This document shows, one piece after another, positions 1-9,365 of a DNA stretch of 64,000 bases. Origin of the DNA: Bartonella sp. AU55XJBT (GTDB lineage Bacteria > Pseudomonadota > Alphaproteobacteria > Rhizobiales > Rhizobiaceae); contig NZ_JAQITC010000001.1 of NCBI RefSeq assembly GCF_028618525.1, positions 124,001 to 188,000 of the forward strand, written 5' to 3'. The notes beneath the pieces are model-generated. The model saw only the letters and a program-made list of their open reading frames with translations, ran no database searches and was not told where the DNA came from. The stretch's first letter is position 1, and every line of letters begins with the position of its first letter. The position numbers were made by a program, and so were the translations under genes.

Positions 1-1
1 T

Positions 2-94
2 CGAAAATGCCCTGATATTTCATTATCAGATGCGTTAAGAATAGCACAAGAAGCAGGGCGTAAATATATTAATGTACCAAGTATGGTTTTATAG
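2..94 (+). CDS. PTS EIIA, mannose/fructose family (3' fragment)
   Basis: This is the last 30 codons of a gene that begins before the window. The frame reads through DALRIAQEAGRKYINV and ends in TAG. The pattern QEAGRKYINV is typical of the C-terminus of the EIIA-Man-like protein that rhizobia encode between hprK and ptsH. It is a phosphocarrier of a regulatory phosphotransferase chain rather than part of a sugar permease. The next gene, 17 bases on, encodes HPr, which supports the call. Only the tail is visible, so the active histidine cannot be checked. Confidence 0.75.
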   Translation, partial: RKCPDISLSDALRIAQEAGRKYINVPSMVL

Positions 95-111
95 CGGATG
101 ATACAATACTG

Positions 112-408
112 ATGCTTTCCAAAGATGCCCTCCCCTCTCAAATAAGCCGTCATTTCAATATCTGTAATAAACGTGGGTTGCATGCAAGGGCTTCTGCAAA
201 ATTTGTACAAACTGTTGATAATTTTAATGCCACTGTTGAAGTTGAAAAGGATGGAAAAATCGTTGGTGGATCATCAATTATGGGACTCATGATGCTAGCA
301 GCTTCAGCCGGTTGTAACCTTACCATTCGTGTTTGGGGACCAGAAGCAACAGACGCCATTAATGCTCTTGAAAAGCTCATCAATAACAACTTTGGAGAGG
401 AAAATTAG
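112..408 (+). CDS. ptsH: Phosphocarrier protein HPr (NPr type)
   Basis: This 98-residue HPr carries phosphate from EI to EIIA proteins. The phospho-acceptor histidine is His24 in GLHARASAKF. The regulatory serine region is GGSSIMGLM, with Ser55 matching the residue phosphorylated by HPr kinase. The N-terminus is about ten residues longer than usual, so a later start is possible, but no other in-frame ATG precedes the histidine motif. It follows the EIIA gene closely, as in rhizobial hprK-EIIA-ptsH operons, and ptsN lies elsewhere in this window. Together they suggest a regulatory PTS. In relatives ahcY follows ptsH; here the next gene is unrelated, so synteny breaks just downstream. Confidence 0.92.
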   Translation: MLSKDALPSQISRHFNICNKRGLHARASAKFVQTVDNFNATVEVEKDGKIVGGSSIMGLMMLAASAGCNLTIRVWGPEATDAINALEKLINNNFGEEN

Positions 409-970
409 CACTTTCTCACAATAAACAAGGATGATGATTCTTAGAGAATAAAAAATTTCCATCATTATGAATTTTGATTGCTTTTTCCGTTTTTATGCCA
501 ATTTTTTTCACTTTTTTTCTAACATTATTTCGCCAATTTAAATAGTTGTTGCGTATCATGGCTGTTAGATATCTTAATCGTATGATTTACATCTTTATAG
601 AAAAAAGAATTTTGACTTGGACTGAATATGTTGGCTTTTAGGCAAAAGAAAAAGATCAAGATAATTTCACAAATCAGAAATCAGAAATCAATCAACTTTC
701 GTTATTTTCTACTCAATTTGCAGATTTTTATAACACACAAGCAATCCCAGACTTCAAATCATTGTGATGTGGATCATGAAAACGCAATTTTTATCGATAT
801 CATAACCATTTTCTTACAACAAATAAGCTTTGTACATTTATAATTATGCTAAGCATTTTTTAGACATGCTTTTTCTATACTATTGCCTTATCTTTTCTAG
901 CATTCTTCCCTTTTAATTTATCTTTCACTGCACTTTATATGATATCTTTTCATTATAAGGAGATAATATT
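409..970. other. Intergenic spacer after ptsH
   Basis: This AT-rich stretch lies between ptsH and thpR. A 71-codon open frame at 628-843 has low-complexity composition, no good ribosome site and no recognisable motif, so I do not call it a gene. An AAGGAG ribosome site at 958-963 serves thpR. No clear terminator was seen after ptsH. It probably marks a rearrangement junction, because rhizobial ptsH is normally followed by ahcY, which here lies at 36.3 kb. Confidence 0.5.
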
Positions 971-1510
971 ATGGGTCGTCTATTTAGTGCTCTTCAGATT
1001 CCTCAACAAACAACACAACAACTTGTATCGTTGCAAAAGGGCTTACCAAATGCGCAGTGGATTAATCCGCAAAATTTTCACATCACTTTGTCTTTTTTCG
1101 GTGAAGTTGAAAATGCTACAGCAGATGCACTTAGACATGCCTTTGATACAATAAAGCTCTCTCCTTTTATGCTACAAATAGATGGTTTTGATATTTTTGG
1201 TTCAGAAAATACTTCTCCCTCTCTTGTTATTCGCATTAAACCTTGTGAAGCTCTCAATCTTTTACACAAAAAAATGCAATCTATTCGTAGCCATTTAGGT
1301 CTAACGCCTGATAAAAGAGAATTTACGCCGCACATTACTATTGCGCGACTGCGCGATACTAAACCTGAAGATCTTGTTCCTTATCTGCTCTTTCGAAGAA
1401 ATCTTTCATTTTCTCCTTTTGAGGTCGATCACTTTGTTTTATTTTCATCGCCATTTCCCTCAAGCGATGCCGTGTATCTTGTCAAAGGAAATTGGTCACT
1501 TCAAAAATAA
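971..1510 (+). CDS. thpR: RNA 2',3'-cyclic phosphodiesterase (2H family)
   Basis: This 179-residue protein belongs to the 2H phosphoesterase family (ThpR/LigT), which opens 2',3'-cyclic phosphates on RNA ends and can ligate 2'-5' bonds in vitro. Both catalytic motifs are present: HITL at residues 37-40 and HITI at 121-124, about 84 residues apart as expected. The length fits the family. The ATG is preceded by AAGGAG at a good distance, which settles the start. It stands alone on the plus strand and converges with grpE across a shared hairpin. The cellular substrate is not known from the sequence. Confidence 0.9.
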   Translation: MGRLFSALQIPQQTTQQLVSLQKGLPNAQWINPQNFHITLSFFGEVENATADALRHAFDTIKLSPFMLQIDGFDIFGSENTSPSLVIRIKPCEALNLLHKKMQSIRSHLGLTPDKREFTPHITIARLRDTKPEDLVPYLLFRRNLSFSPFEVDHFVLFSSPFPSSDAVYLVKGNWSLQK

Positions 1511-1532
1511 AAGGGTGTTTGTAACACCCTTT
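1510..1532. terminator. Bidirectional intrinsic terminator thpR/grpE
   Basis: A perfect 10-bp inverted repeat, AAAGGGTGTT and AACACCCTTT, encloses a TGT loop right after the thpR stop. On the minus strand it is followed by TTTTATTTTT, so it is best as the grpE terminator. On the plus strand the T-run is weaker, but the hairpin can also end thpR. Confidence 0.8.
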
Positions 1533-1602
1533 AAAAACTCTTTGAGAAAAGTCCCCAATACATGCAAAATTGTAGGGAATGCTGCATTTACGTTAGAAGC
1601 TT

Positions 1603-2271
1603 TTATTGATGTGAAGCCGAATCAATTTCAACAGAAGCTTCTTTTGTTCCTCCTTTAGCCACACCCACTATCGCTGGACGTAGTACCCTTTCCCCGATAA
1701 TATAACCGGCCTGAACCACTTGTTGAACAGTGTTATCGGGAACGTCGGCATTAGGAATTTCAAACATCGCTTGATGAAAGTGAGGATCAAATTTTTGCCC
1801 CTCTGGATGAATTTTCTGCACCCCATGACGCTCTAATGCTGCCATCATAGCACGTTCAGTCATTTCAACACCTTCTGCCAATGATTTCAAACCAGCATCA
1901 CTTTCCCGTGCACCTTCTGGAATCGCTTCCAAAGCGCGATTGAGATTGTCAGAAACAGATAACATATCCCGCGCAAAATTAGCAATGGAATAAGCCTTCG
2001 CATCCGCTACATCACGCGCAGTACGGCGTCGAAGATTTTCCATATCTGCAGCAAGACGTAAAAGCTGATCTTTCAACTCTTTGTTTTCATCCTGTAAAGA
2101 CACTAAAGGATCAACCTCTTTACTTTCTTCTTCAACCTCTCCATGTGCTTCTGTTTTATGTGTTTTTAAAAATTCATCCGCGGCTTGTTTAAGTGTATTA
2201 CGATCAGCTGGATTTTTTAAATCGCAATTTTCAAATGAAGCGTCAGTAAATTTGTTTTTTTCATCAGACAT
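1603..2271 (-). CDS. grpE: Nucleotide exchange factor GrpE
   Basis: This 222-residue protein is the nucleotide exchange factor for DnaK. It has a charged N-terminal arm of about 60 residues, then a long coiled coil beginning near [20 protein letters not shown], the GrpE signature. The C-terminal beta domain includes [16 protein letters not shown]. It acts in the cytosol as a dimer. The gene lies 125 bases downstream of hrcA on the same strand, the usual alphaproteobacterial heat-shock pairing. I saw no CIRCE element upstream of either gene. Confidence 0.95.
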   Translation of the reverse strand: MSDEKNKFTDASFENCDLKNPADRNTLKQAADEFLKTHKTEAHGEVEEESKEVDPLVSLQDENKELKDQLLRLAADMENLRRRTARDVADAKAYSIANFARDMLSVSDNLNRALEAIPEGARESDAGLKSLAEGVEMTERAMMAALERHGVQKIHPEGQKFDPHFHQAMFEIPNADVPDNTVQQVVQAGYIIGERVLRPAIVGVAKGGTKEASVEIDSASHQ

Positions 2272-2396
2272 AAAAATTCTATTCCTTCATAAGATTTGTT
2301 ATTCTCGATATCGAAATTTTACAGACAAAAATCAAGGGGTACAGATGTATATTAATACAATGAGCTTTTATAGTACAAATACTTACCTACATCATT

Positions 2397-3470
2397 TTAA
2401 CGCAATAACTGTGACACAAGTTGAGCTGTATAATCAACCATAGGCACAATCCTTGCATAATTAAGCCGTGTAGGCCCAATAACGCCTAAAGCACCAATGA
2501 CTCTTTGTTGTGAATCTCGATAAGGTGCTACGACTAAAGAAGAACCAGAAAGTGAAAATAACTTATTTTCTGAACCAATAAAAATTCGAACCCCTGACCC
2601 TTCATCCGTTAAATCGAGAAGCTGTGCCATACTTTCACGGGTTTCAAGATCATCAAATAAATGACGTAACCGTTCTAAATCTTCTTCTGCTTTCACATCT
2701 TCAAGCAAATTACTGCGTCCACGAACAATAAGATGTATTTTATGATCAGCACCTTCTCCCCCCCAAAGAGCTAATCCCGTTTCAACAAGATGATGTGATA
2801 AATCATCAAGTGCAGCCCGTGTTTCTGTGCATAGGCAAGCAATTTCCCCTTTAGCTTCACTCAATGTGCGCCCTTGAATATGGGCATTGAGAAAATTCGT
2901 TGCTTCTGTCAATTGTGCATGAGTAACCCCTTCTGGCAAATGAACAATACGATTTTCAACCTCACCTTGTTGAGTCACTAAAACAGCAAGAGCATGTTCT
3001 CTATCAAGGCGCACAAATTCAATATGTTTCAATGTTCCTTCTTGTTTTGTTGCGAGAACAAGCCCTGCTCCACGGGAGAGATCTGAAAGAACTCGGCTTG
3101 CTTGAACAAGAAAATGTTCAACCGATTGTGCATGACCTGCCTCTTTGACTTGCATTTCAATATTTTCTCGCTCTTCGTTTGGCAAATCACCCGCTTCCAT
3201 AAATGCATCAACAAAAAAACGTAAACCCGATTGAGTTGGCATTCGCCCTGCCGAAACATGCGGTGCATAAATCAAACCGAGATGTTCAAGATCACTCATC
3301 ACATTGCGAATCGTCGCAGGTGATAAGGTCTGTTGCAAAAGTCGCGAAAGATTGCGTGATCCTACAGGTTCACCATCATTAAGATAAGCTTCAACAATAT
3401 GGCGGAAAATATCACGCGAACGTTCATCAAGATATTTTAGTTCATTATCAATAGGTTTGTGTTTCATCAC
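2397..3470 (-). CDS. hrcA: Heat-inducible transcription repressor HrcA
   Basis: This 357-residue protein represses chaperone operons by binding CIRCE operators. The N-terminal winged helix covers about residues 10-85 and includes PVGSRNLSRL and SPATIRNVMSDLEHLGLI, diagnostic for HrcA. The central and C-terminal ligand/dimer domains follow, ending with the conserved GALGVIGPTRLNYARIVPMV. Two adjacent ATG codons are possible starts. It is transcribed with grpE. The operator it controls was not found in this window, so its targets, probably groESL, lie elsewhere. Confidence 0.95.
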   Translation of the reverse strand: MMKHKPIDNELKYLDERSRDIFRHIVEAYLNDGEPVGSRNLSRLLQQTLSPATIRNVMSDLEHLGLIYAPHVSAGRMPTQSGLRFFVDAFMEAGDLPNEERENIEMQVKEAGHAQSVEHFLVQASRVLSDLSRGAGLVLATKQEGTLKHIEFVRLDREHALAVLVTQQGEVENRIVHLPEGVTHAQLTEATNFLNAHIQGRTLSEAKGEIACLCTETRAALDDLSHHLVETGLALWGGEGADHKIHLIVRGRSNLLEDVKAEEDLERLRHLFDDLETRESMAQLLDLTDEGSGVRIFIGSENKLFSLSGSSLVVAPYRDSQQRVIGALGVIGPTRLNYARIVPMVDYTAQLVSQLLR

Positions 3471-3966
3471 AATTGTTTCACTACTTAAAAAACTCTCTTC
3501 ATCTTATATAAGTTTTGCCAAGGTTTGGTCAAATAATCTAAAGTAGTATCAAAATATATTATCCTATTGAGCCATAAAACACCATCTTTTAGAGTGATGA
3601 TATAAGGCATATAATTATGCATGATATGTTTTTTATTAGAGTGTGTGATTAGGGTATTTAAGACAGGAATTGGTCTCTTTAAGGGCTTACCAAGAAAAGC
3701 TCGATTGTTTATAAACCACGGGAAATAGAAAATTGGATTTTTACCATAAAAAGGCTTTCATAAAAAATCGTTAAAAATCGTTTCTCATATCTTTTCAATC
3801 ATTGTCATTGTCTTCACAAAATACGAAAAATTTTATTTGAATAAAATATCATAAAACGTGTAAAATAACCCTATCATGTAAAAGCAAGCAGAATGTGTGT
3901 GTATAAGCATTTAAGCTGGTTTTTAGCGCAAAAATAGTTCCCCCTTTCATTTTTGGAGAAATCTAT
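3471..3966. other. Divergent spacer hrcA/rdgB
   Basis: This 496-base spacer lies between divergent genes and should hold promoters for both. In other rhizobia rph (RNase PH) usually sits here between hrcA and rdgB; I could not recognise any RNase PH motif in any frame. A TATATAA stretch about 30 bases upstream of the hrcA start is a possible -10 region, but I saw no convincing paired -35. No repeat-family copy was recognised. Confidence 0.45.
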
Positions 3967-4614
3967 ATGAGAAGCATAGCAGATAAAAAACTTGTCATTG
4001 CGACGCATAACGCCAGCAAATTACATGAAATTACTACTTTGGTTGCACCTTTCGGTTTAATAATACAATCAGCCAAAGAGCTTGGCTTGCCAGAACCAAA
4101 AGAAACAGGAACAACATTTGAAGAAAATGCTTATATTAAAGCTTTTGCAGCAGCAAAAAAGACAGGACTTCCTGCTCTCTCTGATGATTCAGGCTTAGAA
4201 GTAGATGCATTGGATGGTGCACCGGGCGTTTATACAGCTGATTGGGCAATTCAAGCCGATGGTACACGTGATTTTCCAAAAGCGATGCAAAAAATAGAAA
4301 ATGAACTTCAAAAAGTCGGAGCACGAGAAAAAAGCCAACGAAAATGCCGTTTTGTATCCGTCATTTGTATTGCGTGGACTGATACTCATACAGATTATTT
4401 CCGCGGATACGTTGAAGGAACATTCATTTGGCCTCCACGGGGAGATAAGGGGTTTGGCTTTGATCCTATTTTTTTACCAGATGGATATGAAAATACCTTT
4501 GGAGAAATGTCAACAGAGCAAAAACACGGCTGGCAACACAATGATATTCCCCCTCTTTCACATCGCGCACGTGCTTTTAAACTTTTAGCAGAAAACCTTT
4601 TGGCATTCTCATGA
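3967..4614 (+). CDS. rdgB: XTP/dITP diphosphohydrolase (HAM1/RdgB)
   Basis: This 215-residue enzyme hydrolyses deaminated purine nucleotides (XTP, dITP, ITP) to monophosphates and pyrophosphate, keeping them out of DNA. Family motifs are [10 protein letters not shown] near the N-terminus (substrate entry), [19 protein letters not shown] in the centre (metal/base site), and [12 protein letters not shown] with SHRARA near the C-terminus. The length fits the family. The stop codon overlaps the hemW start in an ATGA, so the two are translationally coupled. Confidence 0.94.
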   Translation: MRSIADKKLVIATHNASKLHEITTLVAPFGLIIQSAKELGLPEPKETGTTFEENAYIKAFAAAKKTGLPALSDDSGLEVDALDGAPGVYTADWAIQADGTRDFPKAMQKIENELQKVGAREKSQRKCRFVSVICIAWTDTHTDYFRGYVEGTFIWPPRGDKGFGFDPIFLPDGYENTFGEMSTEQKHGWQHNDIPPLSHRARAFKLLAENLLAFS

Positions 4615-5810
4615 ATGAACCTTTTGGCATTTATATTCATTGGCCCTTTTGTGCTGCTAAATGTCCCTATTGTGACTTTAATTCGCATGTTCGTATCCAC
4701 GGTGTTGATCAGCTACGTTTTGTCACCGCCTTTGAGCGCGAAATAGAAACACAATACCACAAAATAGGTCCACGCCATATTACGAGTATTTTTATTGGTG
4801 GGGGAACCCCCTCTCTTATGGAGCCGAAAACTGTTGATGCCCTCTTGCAAGCACTTGCAAAAAAGTGGATACTTGATGATAAAGTTGAAATTACATTGGA
4901 AGCTAATCCATCCAGTGTGGAAGCAGAGCGTTTTCGCGGATACCGTGCTGCAGGTATTAATCGCTTATCTCTAGGGATACAAGCGCTTAATGATAAAGCA
5001 TTGCGCAAACTTGGTCGCCTCCATAATGTAGAACAAGCTCTTTATGCCATTGATTTAGCAAGGAAAATTTTTCCACGCTTATCCTTTGATCTCATTTATG
5101 CTCGCCCCGAACAAACCTTTGAACAATGGAAATCTGAACTTGTACAAGCTATTGATTTGGCAGCAGACCATCTTTCTCTTTATCAATTGACAATCGAAGA
5201 AGGAACCGCCTTTAAACGACTTCATGATGCAGGAAGGCTTATCCTTCCCTCATCAGAGCTCGCAGCAGATCTGTATCATCTTACCCAAGAAATAACAGCT
5301 CTGTATGGACTTCCTGCCTATGAAATCTCAAACCATGCCATGCCTGGTGCTGAATCAGCACACAACCTTCTTTATTGGCGATATCACCAATATGCAGGCT
5401 TTGGTCCAGGAGCACATGGTCGTTTTATTGAGAACATACCAAATCATTCTTCCACCTTTTCAAAAACATCTTTATCACACCTTGAAAACCATGAACGTTA
5501 TGTCACTATCAATGAAAAGAATCCCGAACAGTGGCTTGAATTAGTCGAAAAAAAAGGGCATGGCTGTATTGAAACAGAACGATTAACTCTTCAGCAACAG
5601 GCAAATGAAATGCTTCTTATGGGATTACGCCTTTGTGAAGGCTTGGAACTTACACGCTATGAAACCTTAAGTCCCAAACGTATCCCAATAGAAAAACTTA
5701 TCGATTTACAAAACCAAGAATTGGTCGAAATGGTGAATAACAAACGCTTAAAAGCAACAACCAAAGGACGTATTGTTCTTGATTACGTCATCAGCCAACT
5801 TGCAAATTAA
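4611..5810 (+). CDS. hemW: Heme chaperone HemW (HemN-like radical SAM protein)
   Basis: This 399-residue radical SAM protein has the cluster motif CAAKCPYC (Cys14, Cys18, Cys21), followed by DFNSH. Its length and the motif [19 protein letters not shown] fit HemW, formerly annotated as coproporphyrinogen III oxidase, rather than true HemN, which is longer at the N-terminus. HemW binds heme and passes it to respiratory apoproteins. The start overlaps the end of rdgB by four bases, a pairing conserved in rhizobia. The distinction from HemN rests on family knowledge. Confidence 0.9.
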   Translation: MNEPFGIYIHWPFCAAKCPYCDFNSHVRIHGVDQLRFVTAFEREIETQYHKIGPRHITSIFIGGGTPSLMEPKTVDALLQALAKKWILDDKVEITLEANPSSVEAERFRGYRAAGINRLSLGIQALNDKALRKLGRLHNVEQALYAIDLARKIFPRLSFDLIYARPEQTFEQWKSELVQAIDLAADHLSLYQLTIEEGTAFKRLHDAGRLILPSSELAADLYHLTQEITALYGLPAYEISNHAMPGAESAHNLLYWRYHQYAGFGPGAHGRFIENIPNHSSTFSKTSLSHLENHERYVTINEKNPEQWLELVEKKGHGCIETERLTLQQQANEMLLMGLRLCEGLELTRYETLSPKRIPIEKLIDLQNQELVEMVNNKRLKATTKGRIVLDYVISQLAN

Positions 5811-6230
5811 AGTTTTTATAACATTGATTTTATTGATCATAATTATTTGTCATAGCAAAAATAAAACTAAAGTGTCGTAAGATTTTTTCATTTCAAAACT
5901 ATTTACAATACATTAATGACAACCATTCACTTACCCCTTAAAGGTAAGGGAATTTTTGGATAAAAATGACTTTTATGAACACTTTCAAATGCTAAAAGCT
6001 ATCGTCATATTTTGAGCTAGAGATGGTCTGATTTTCTTTTTTAGAAGCGATAAAAGTGATGATTCACAAAACTAAAGGCTTTACGAACAAAAATTCCAGC
6101 TTTAAAATGCGCACCACGTACTCTAAAACCACTTAATATATTAACACCTCAAATGACAATATTTTATGGGAACAAAAGGGTTCTATGGCAAAATAAGATA
6201 AAGATATTATTGGACCAAACAATTATTTCT
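5811..6230. other. Convergent spacer hemW/dapE with repeat
   Basis: This 420-base spacer separates convergent genes. Most of it is occupied by one long copy of the degenerate interspersed repeat described separately (about 5868-6205). No gene was recognised; a 60-codon open frame at 6153-6335 runs into dapE on the opposite strand and is rejected. Confidence 0.55.
5868..6205 (+). repeat. Degenerate interspersed repeat, copy A (longest)
   Basis: The copy starts around TGTCGTAAGATTTTTTCATT (5873-5892), passes GGATAAAAATGAC and TATGAACACTTTCAAATGC, then GATTCACAAAACTAAAGGCT near 6060, and ends with CACCTCAAATGACA (6145) and TATGGCAAAATAAGATAA. The first half matches copies at 10.1, 10.4 and 11.0 kb, and the second half matches 13.25-13.44 kb. 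The copies are diverged and share words with gaps, so borders are approximate. No stable reading frame is conserved among them. Confidence 0.6.
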
Positions 6231-7403
6231 TTATGCAAAAAAATCAACAATAAAACGCTCATAAATAGCCGTAAGTGTTTCCACTGCATCAAGGGCGACA
6301 CATTCATCTACCATATGCATCGTTTGTCCTGGTAAGCCAAATTCAACCACGGGGCAATAATCCTTAATAAATCGTGCATCTGAAGTTCCCCCAGACGTCG
6401 AGCATTCTGGTGCACTCCCTGTTACACTTTTAATAGCATTGGATAAAATTTGAATAAGTTTATCATTTTTGGTCAAAAAAACATCTCCTAAACTCGGAAT
6501 CCATTCAAGCTGATAAGAGGGATATTGACCACTATTATTTTTTGAGTGCACCAAAGCAAGACACTTTTCAATTTCCTCCATCAAGGTTTCTTTTGTCCAA
6601 AGATCATTGTAGCGTATATTAAAACGAATCGTTGTCTGCGCTGGAATAACATTGACTGCCAAATTACCGGTATCGATGGTTGTTAGTTCTAAATTACTGG
6701 GTTGAAAATTCTCTGTCCCTTGATCTAAAGCCGTTTGTGTCAATGCTTGAATAAGCTTACTTGCCAAAGGCAAAGGATTAGCAGCCCGCTCTGGAAAAGC
6801 AACATGACCTTGGCGACCTTTCACAGTAATAATCCCAGAAATCGATCCGCGACGACCAATTTTGATAACATCACCAACAGCCTTTACGCTTGTTGGTTCT
6901 CCTACAAGAGCAGCAGTCCATTTTTCGCCTTTTTCTTCTGCCCATTGGAGAAGTTTTACCGTACCATTAACAGCAGGCCCCTCTTCATCACCAGTAATCA
7001 AAAGGCTTATCGTTCCTTTAATAGATTGTTTCTCAAGAACGCGCGCGAGAGCCGCAATAAAACAAGCGATACCGCCTTTCATATCAACAGCACCCCGCCC
7101 ATATAATTTCCCCTGATCTATAACAGCTCCAAAAGGTGGATAAGTCCAATCTTCTAATGCACCTGGCGGTACAACATCCGTATGACCTGCAAACATCAGA
7201 TGGGGTCCTGCCCTTCCCATTTTTGCATAAAGATTTTCAACATTAGCTGTATTTTTATCCGTAAAAATAGGGCGCTCAACATGAAATCCCATTTTTTCCA
7301 AAAATTGTTCCAACGCTGATAAAGCCCCCGCTTCATGCGGTGTAACAGAAGGACAACGAATCAGAGCCTGTAATAGCTGAAGTGGATCTGTAAGAACAGA
7401 CAT
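6231..7403 (-). CDS. dapE: Succinyl-diaminopimelate desuccinylase
   Basis: This 390-residue M20-family zinc hydrolase removes succinate from N-succinyl-LL-diaminopimelate on the way to lysine and the peptidoglycan cross-link residue. Metal and catalytic motifs are [12 protein letters not shown] (zinc His and catalytic Asp), [22 protein letters not shown] (catalytic Glu pair) and [12 protein letters not shown] near the C-terminus. The length matches DapE. In relatives it lies with dapD and truA; here its neighbours are a metalloprotein gene upstream and a repeat-filled spacer downstream. A hairpin with a T-run lies about 80 bases upstream of its start and could separate it from the gene before. 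Confidence 0.93.
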   Translation of the reverse strand: MSVLTDPLQLLQALIRCPSVTPHEAGALSALEQFLEKMGFHVERPIFTDKNTANVENLYAKMGRAGPHLMFAGHTDVVPPGALEDWTYPPFGAVIDQGKLYGRGAVDMKGGIACFIAALARVLEKQSIKGTISLLITGDEEGPAVNGTVKLLQWAEEKGEKWTAALVGEPTSVKAVGDVIKIGRRGSISGIITVKGRQGHVAFPERAANPLPLASKLIQALTQTALDQGTENFQPSNLELTTIDTGNLAVNVIPAQTTIRFNIRYNDLWTKETLMEEIEKCLALVHSKNNSGQYPSYQLEWIPSLGDVFLTKNDKLIQILSNAIKSVTGSAPECSTSGGTSDARFIKDYCPVVEFGLPGQTMHMVDECVALDAVETLTAIYERFIVDFFA

Positions 7404-7474
7404 AAAAACCCCTTCCCATTTATTATAAATTATCGGAACTTAAGGTTATTACGCTGAATGGCAAAAAAGATAAA

Positions 7475-7600
7475 GTAAAAACATTGAAGACACTCAGCAA
7501 ACCAAGCAGGGGAGGACAATCGTGCTGAGAGCTTCAATGGCTTCCTCATCATGCATGACGAAGCACACACACAACGAAACACTCAACAAAAAGTTCCGTT
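7475..7600 (-). ncRNA. Candidate small RNA ending in a CCTCCCC-loop hairpin
   Basis: On the minus strand this spacer between the ygjP-like gene and dapE holds a small hairpin (CTTC/GAAG and TCAT/ATGA arms, about 7540-7563), followed by a long hairpin (7482-7539) and TTTTTACTTT. The long hairpin's loop exposes TCCTCCCC, an anti-Shine-Dalgarno sequence. Loops of that kind are known in several families of alphaproteobacterial trans-acting sRNAs. The 5' end is a guess, since no firm promoter is visible. It may instead be only the terminator of the upstream gene. Confidence 0.4.
7482..7539 (-). terminator. Intrinsic terminator, two-part stem
   Basis: The arms are CATTGAAG (7482-7489) with CTTCAATG (7532-7539), and CTCAGCA (7493-7499) with TGCTGAG (7523-7529), separated by a 3x2 internal loop. 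Read on the minus strand, the hairpin is followed directly by TTTTTACTTT. It lies after the ygjP-like gene and before dapE, so it ends either that transcript or a separate small RNA. Confidence 0.75.
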
Positions 7601-7603
7601 AAA

Positions 7604-7656
7604 TATTGCTCTCATTTGCAAATTTTTTACGCCTCTCATTTATACGCTTCTCATTT
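7604..7656. repeat. Three short imperfect direct repeats
   Basis: The 14-base units TATTGCTCTCATTT (7604-7617), TACGCCTCTCATTT (7628-7641) and TACGCTTCTCATTT (7643-7656) occur at the 3' end of the ygjP-like gene. The last unit overlaps its stop codon. They may be replication slippage or a protein-binding array. Confidence 0.5.
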
Positions 7657-8391
7657 GTTATATGAATCAAAATTAATGCCGTGCAGTCTATGAGCATTTT
7701 CTTTCAACCAAGCACGATGCGTTTTACTATCAGGGCAAAGTTTCTCACAAAGAGCCCAAAATCTTGGTCCGTGATTCATTTCAACAAGATGAGCAACTTC
7801 ATGGGCGACAACATATTCAACAACTGCTTTTGGAGCCATAATAAGACGCCAAGAAAAAGAAAGACGCTTATCAATTGAACAAGATCCCCAACGACTTCTC
7901 GTATCTTTATAACAAATGGATTTGACTTTACGATCTACCTGATGAGCATAATGTGCCACCAAAGGTGTTATAATAAGCGCTGCTTGTTTTTTTAAAACGT
8001 CAGCAATGCGTCTTGGGAGATATTCTAATTGACCATAAACAATAATTTGAGGCCCTTGCTCTGCATCTGCTGTAACAATTTCTGTTACTCCACGTCCTTG
8101 CTCATGCTTTATGGTATGGGAAACACCTAGAAAAGGAATTGTTGCGCCCTCTTTGAGATAGGTATTTTCATGAGAAATTTGTATACGCTTAAGGCGCGTC
8201 TCAATCCAAGACCGATGTTTTTCAATAAAACTTTCAACCGTACAGAGATTTATCGCTGGTGGTGTTGTTACACAAATCTCCCGACTGCTGGCATCAATAC
8301 GTAAAGTAAGACGGCGCGCGTGCTTATTTTCCCGCAGGCGTATAGGGATAGCGCGATCAGAAAAAATAAAATGCTTTTCAGAAATGCTCAT
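7651..8391 (-). CDS. YgjP-like zinc metalloprotease (DUF45)
   Basis: This 246-residue protein has the YgjP/WLM-type metallopeptidase fold. The zinc-binding motif HEVAH is at residues 197-201, with a third ligand at His207 in EMNHGPRFW. The family signature RWGSCS is at 167-172. No signal peptide is visible, so it should be cytosolic. The substrate and biological role of the family are poorly defined. It sits 32 bases downstream of an alpha/beta hydrolase gene on the same strand and probably shares its transcript. A terminator-like hairpin follows the stop codon. Confidence 0.85.
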   Translation of the reverse strand: MSISEKHFIFSDRAIPIRLRENKHARRLTLRIDASSREICVTTPPAINLCTVESFIEKHRSWIETRLKRIQISHENTYLKEGATIPFLGVSHTIKHEQGRGVTEIVTADAEQGPQIIVYGQLEYLPRRIADVLKKQAALIITPLVAHYAHQVDRKVKSICYKDTRSRWGSCSIDKRLSFSWRLIMAPKAVVEYVVAHEVAHLVEMNHGPRFWALCEKLCPDSKTHRAWLKENAHRLHGINFDSYNK

Positions 8392-8423
8392 ATATTTATC
8401 TTCATCATCAATAAATAGCCCCC

Positions 8424-9203
8424 TTATTTTGCATTAATCTGATTAATTAAAGATCTCAAGGCTGTTTCTAGACAATCTAAATCCTGTGGACGAGAAAAAC
8501 GGTGATCTGCATCACGCACAAGTGTCAATGTTACGTCATGAAGAGGTAAATGATCAAGTAAAGTCAATGTATGCTGATAGGGTATCTTATCATCTTCCAT
8601 TCCTTGGAGAATATGAATTGGACAGCCAACATCAATACATCCTCTCATGACACAATTTTCGCGTCCATCTTCAATCAATTTTTTTGTAAAAGGCATCGGC
8701 TCCTCATCACCAACAGCAGGTCGTTCAATATAGCCTTTTTCTTCCAAAATTTTCCATTCTTCAGGGCCTAATTCTGGTTCCACCAATGTTTGTGTAAAAT
8801 CAGGCGCTGGAGCAATTAATATCATACCAGCGAGCTTCTTATTTTTCTGCGCTAGCATCATAGCAAGCCTTAAAGCAATCCACCCCCCCATAGAGGAACC
8901 AACCAAAATTTGCGGCCCCTCGCAATAGGTTTCAAAAGCTGCTAAACTTTCGCTCACCCACCGTGAAATCGTTCCTTGAAAAAAATCTCCTTCAGATTCT
9001 CCATGGCCAGAGTAATCAAAACGTAAACAAGACAAATCATGCTTTTGAGCAAACTGATCAATCAACATCGCCTTACTTCCCAACATATCGGATTGATAGC
9101 CATGAAGCCAAACTAAACCTGGAGAGTGGCGTCCTTTGCGACGGCGTACTGCAAGAGCAGTGTCCTCAAACGAAAAAAACTGGCAAGGAATATTTTGATT
9201 CAT
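8424..9203 (-). CDS. Alpha/beta hydrolase (serine esterase-like)
   Basis: This 259-residue protein has the alpha/beta hydrolase layout. HGYQSD near residue 34 forms the oxyanion strand, GSSMGG holds the nucleophile Ser104, Asp204 or Asp205 lies in GMEDDKIP, and His234 lies in DADHRFS. No signal peptide or membrane segment is seen. It resembles the small cytosolic esterase/aminopeptidase-like hydrolases common in rhizobia, but the substrate cannot be told from sequence. It lies just upstream of the YgjP-like gene on the same strand, and is divergent from infC. Confidence 0.85.
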   Translation of the reverse strand: MNQNIPCQFFSFEDTALAVRRRKGRHSPGLVWLHGYQSDMLGSKAMLIDQFAQKHDLSCLRFDYSGHGESEGDFFQGTISRWVSESLAAFETYCEGPQILVGSSMGGWIALRLAMMLAQKNKKLAGMILIAPAPDFTQTLVEPELGPEEWKILEEKGYIERPAVGDEEPMPFTKKLIEDGRENCVMRGCIDVGCPIHILQGMEDDKIPYQHTLTLLDHLPLHDVTLTLVRDADHRFSRPQDLDCLETALRSLINQINAK

Positions 9204-9365
9204 GATTCTTCTCCTCCATAAAACAATTTCTTTAAATTAAGGGAAAAACTTTTATAATCTAAATTACTTAAAAAAGTAACAAATCAAATAATGAAACAGA
9301 CACGAATTATAGTTGTTTTTATGTGCATAATTGTATATTAAATTAACTGTAGTTGAATCAAAATT

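Noticed and set aside
408..418. TTAGCAC at 405-411 recalls half of a CIRCE operator.
   Set aside because: The matching inverted half GAGTGCTAA is absent and no chaperone gene follows.
628..843. 71-codon open frame after ptsH.
   Set aside because: It has low-complexity composition, no ribosome site and no recognised motif.
2581..2605. TTCGAACCCCTGACC resembles the T-arm of a minus-strand tRNA.
   Set aside because: It lies within the well-conserved hrcA coding sequence (GVRIFIGS), and no acceptor stem or anticodon arm can be built around it.
7604..7656. Start of a CRISPR-like array.
   Set aside because: Units are 14 bases, spacing is irregular, and there are no cas genes or spacers.
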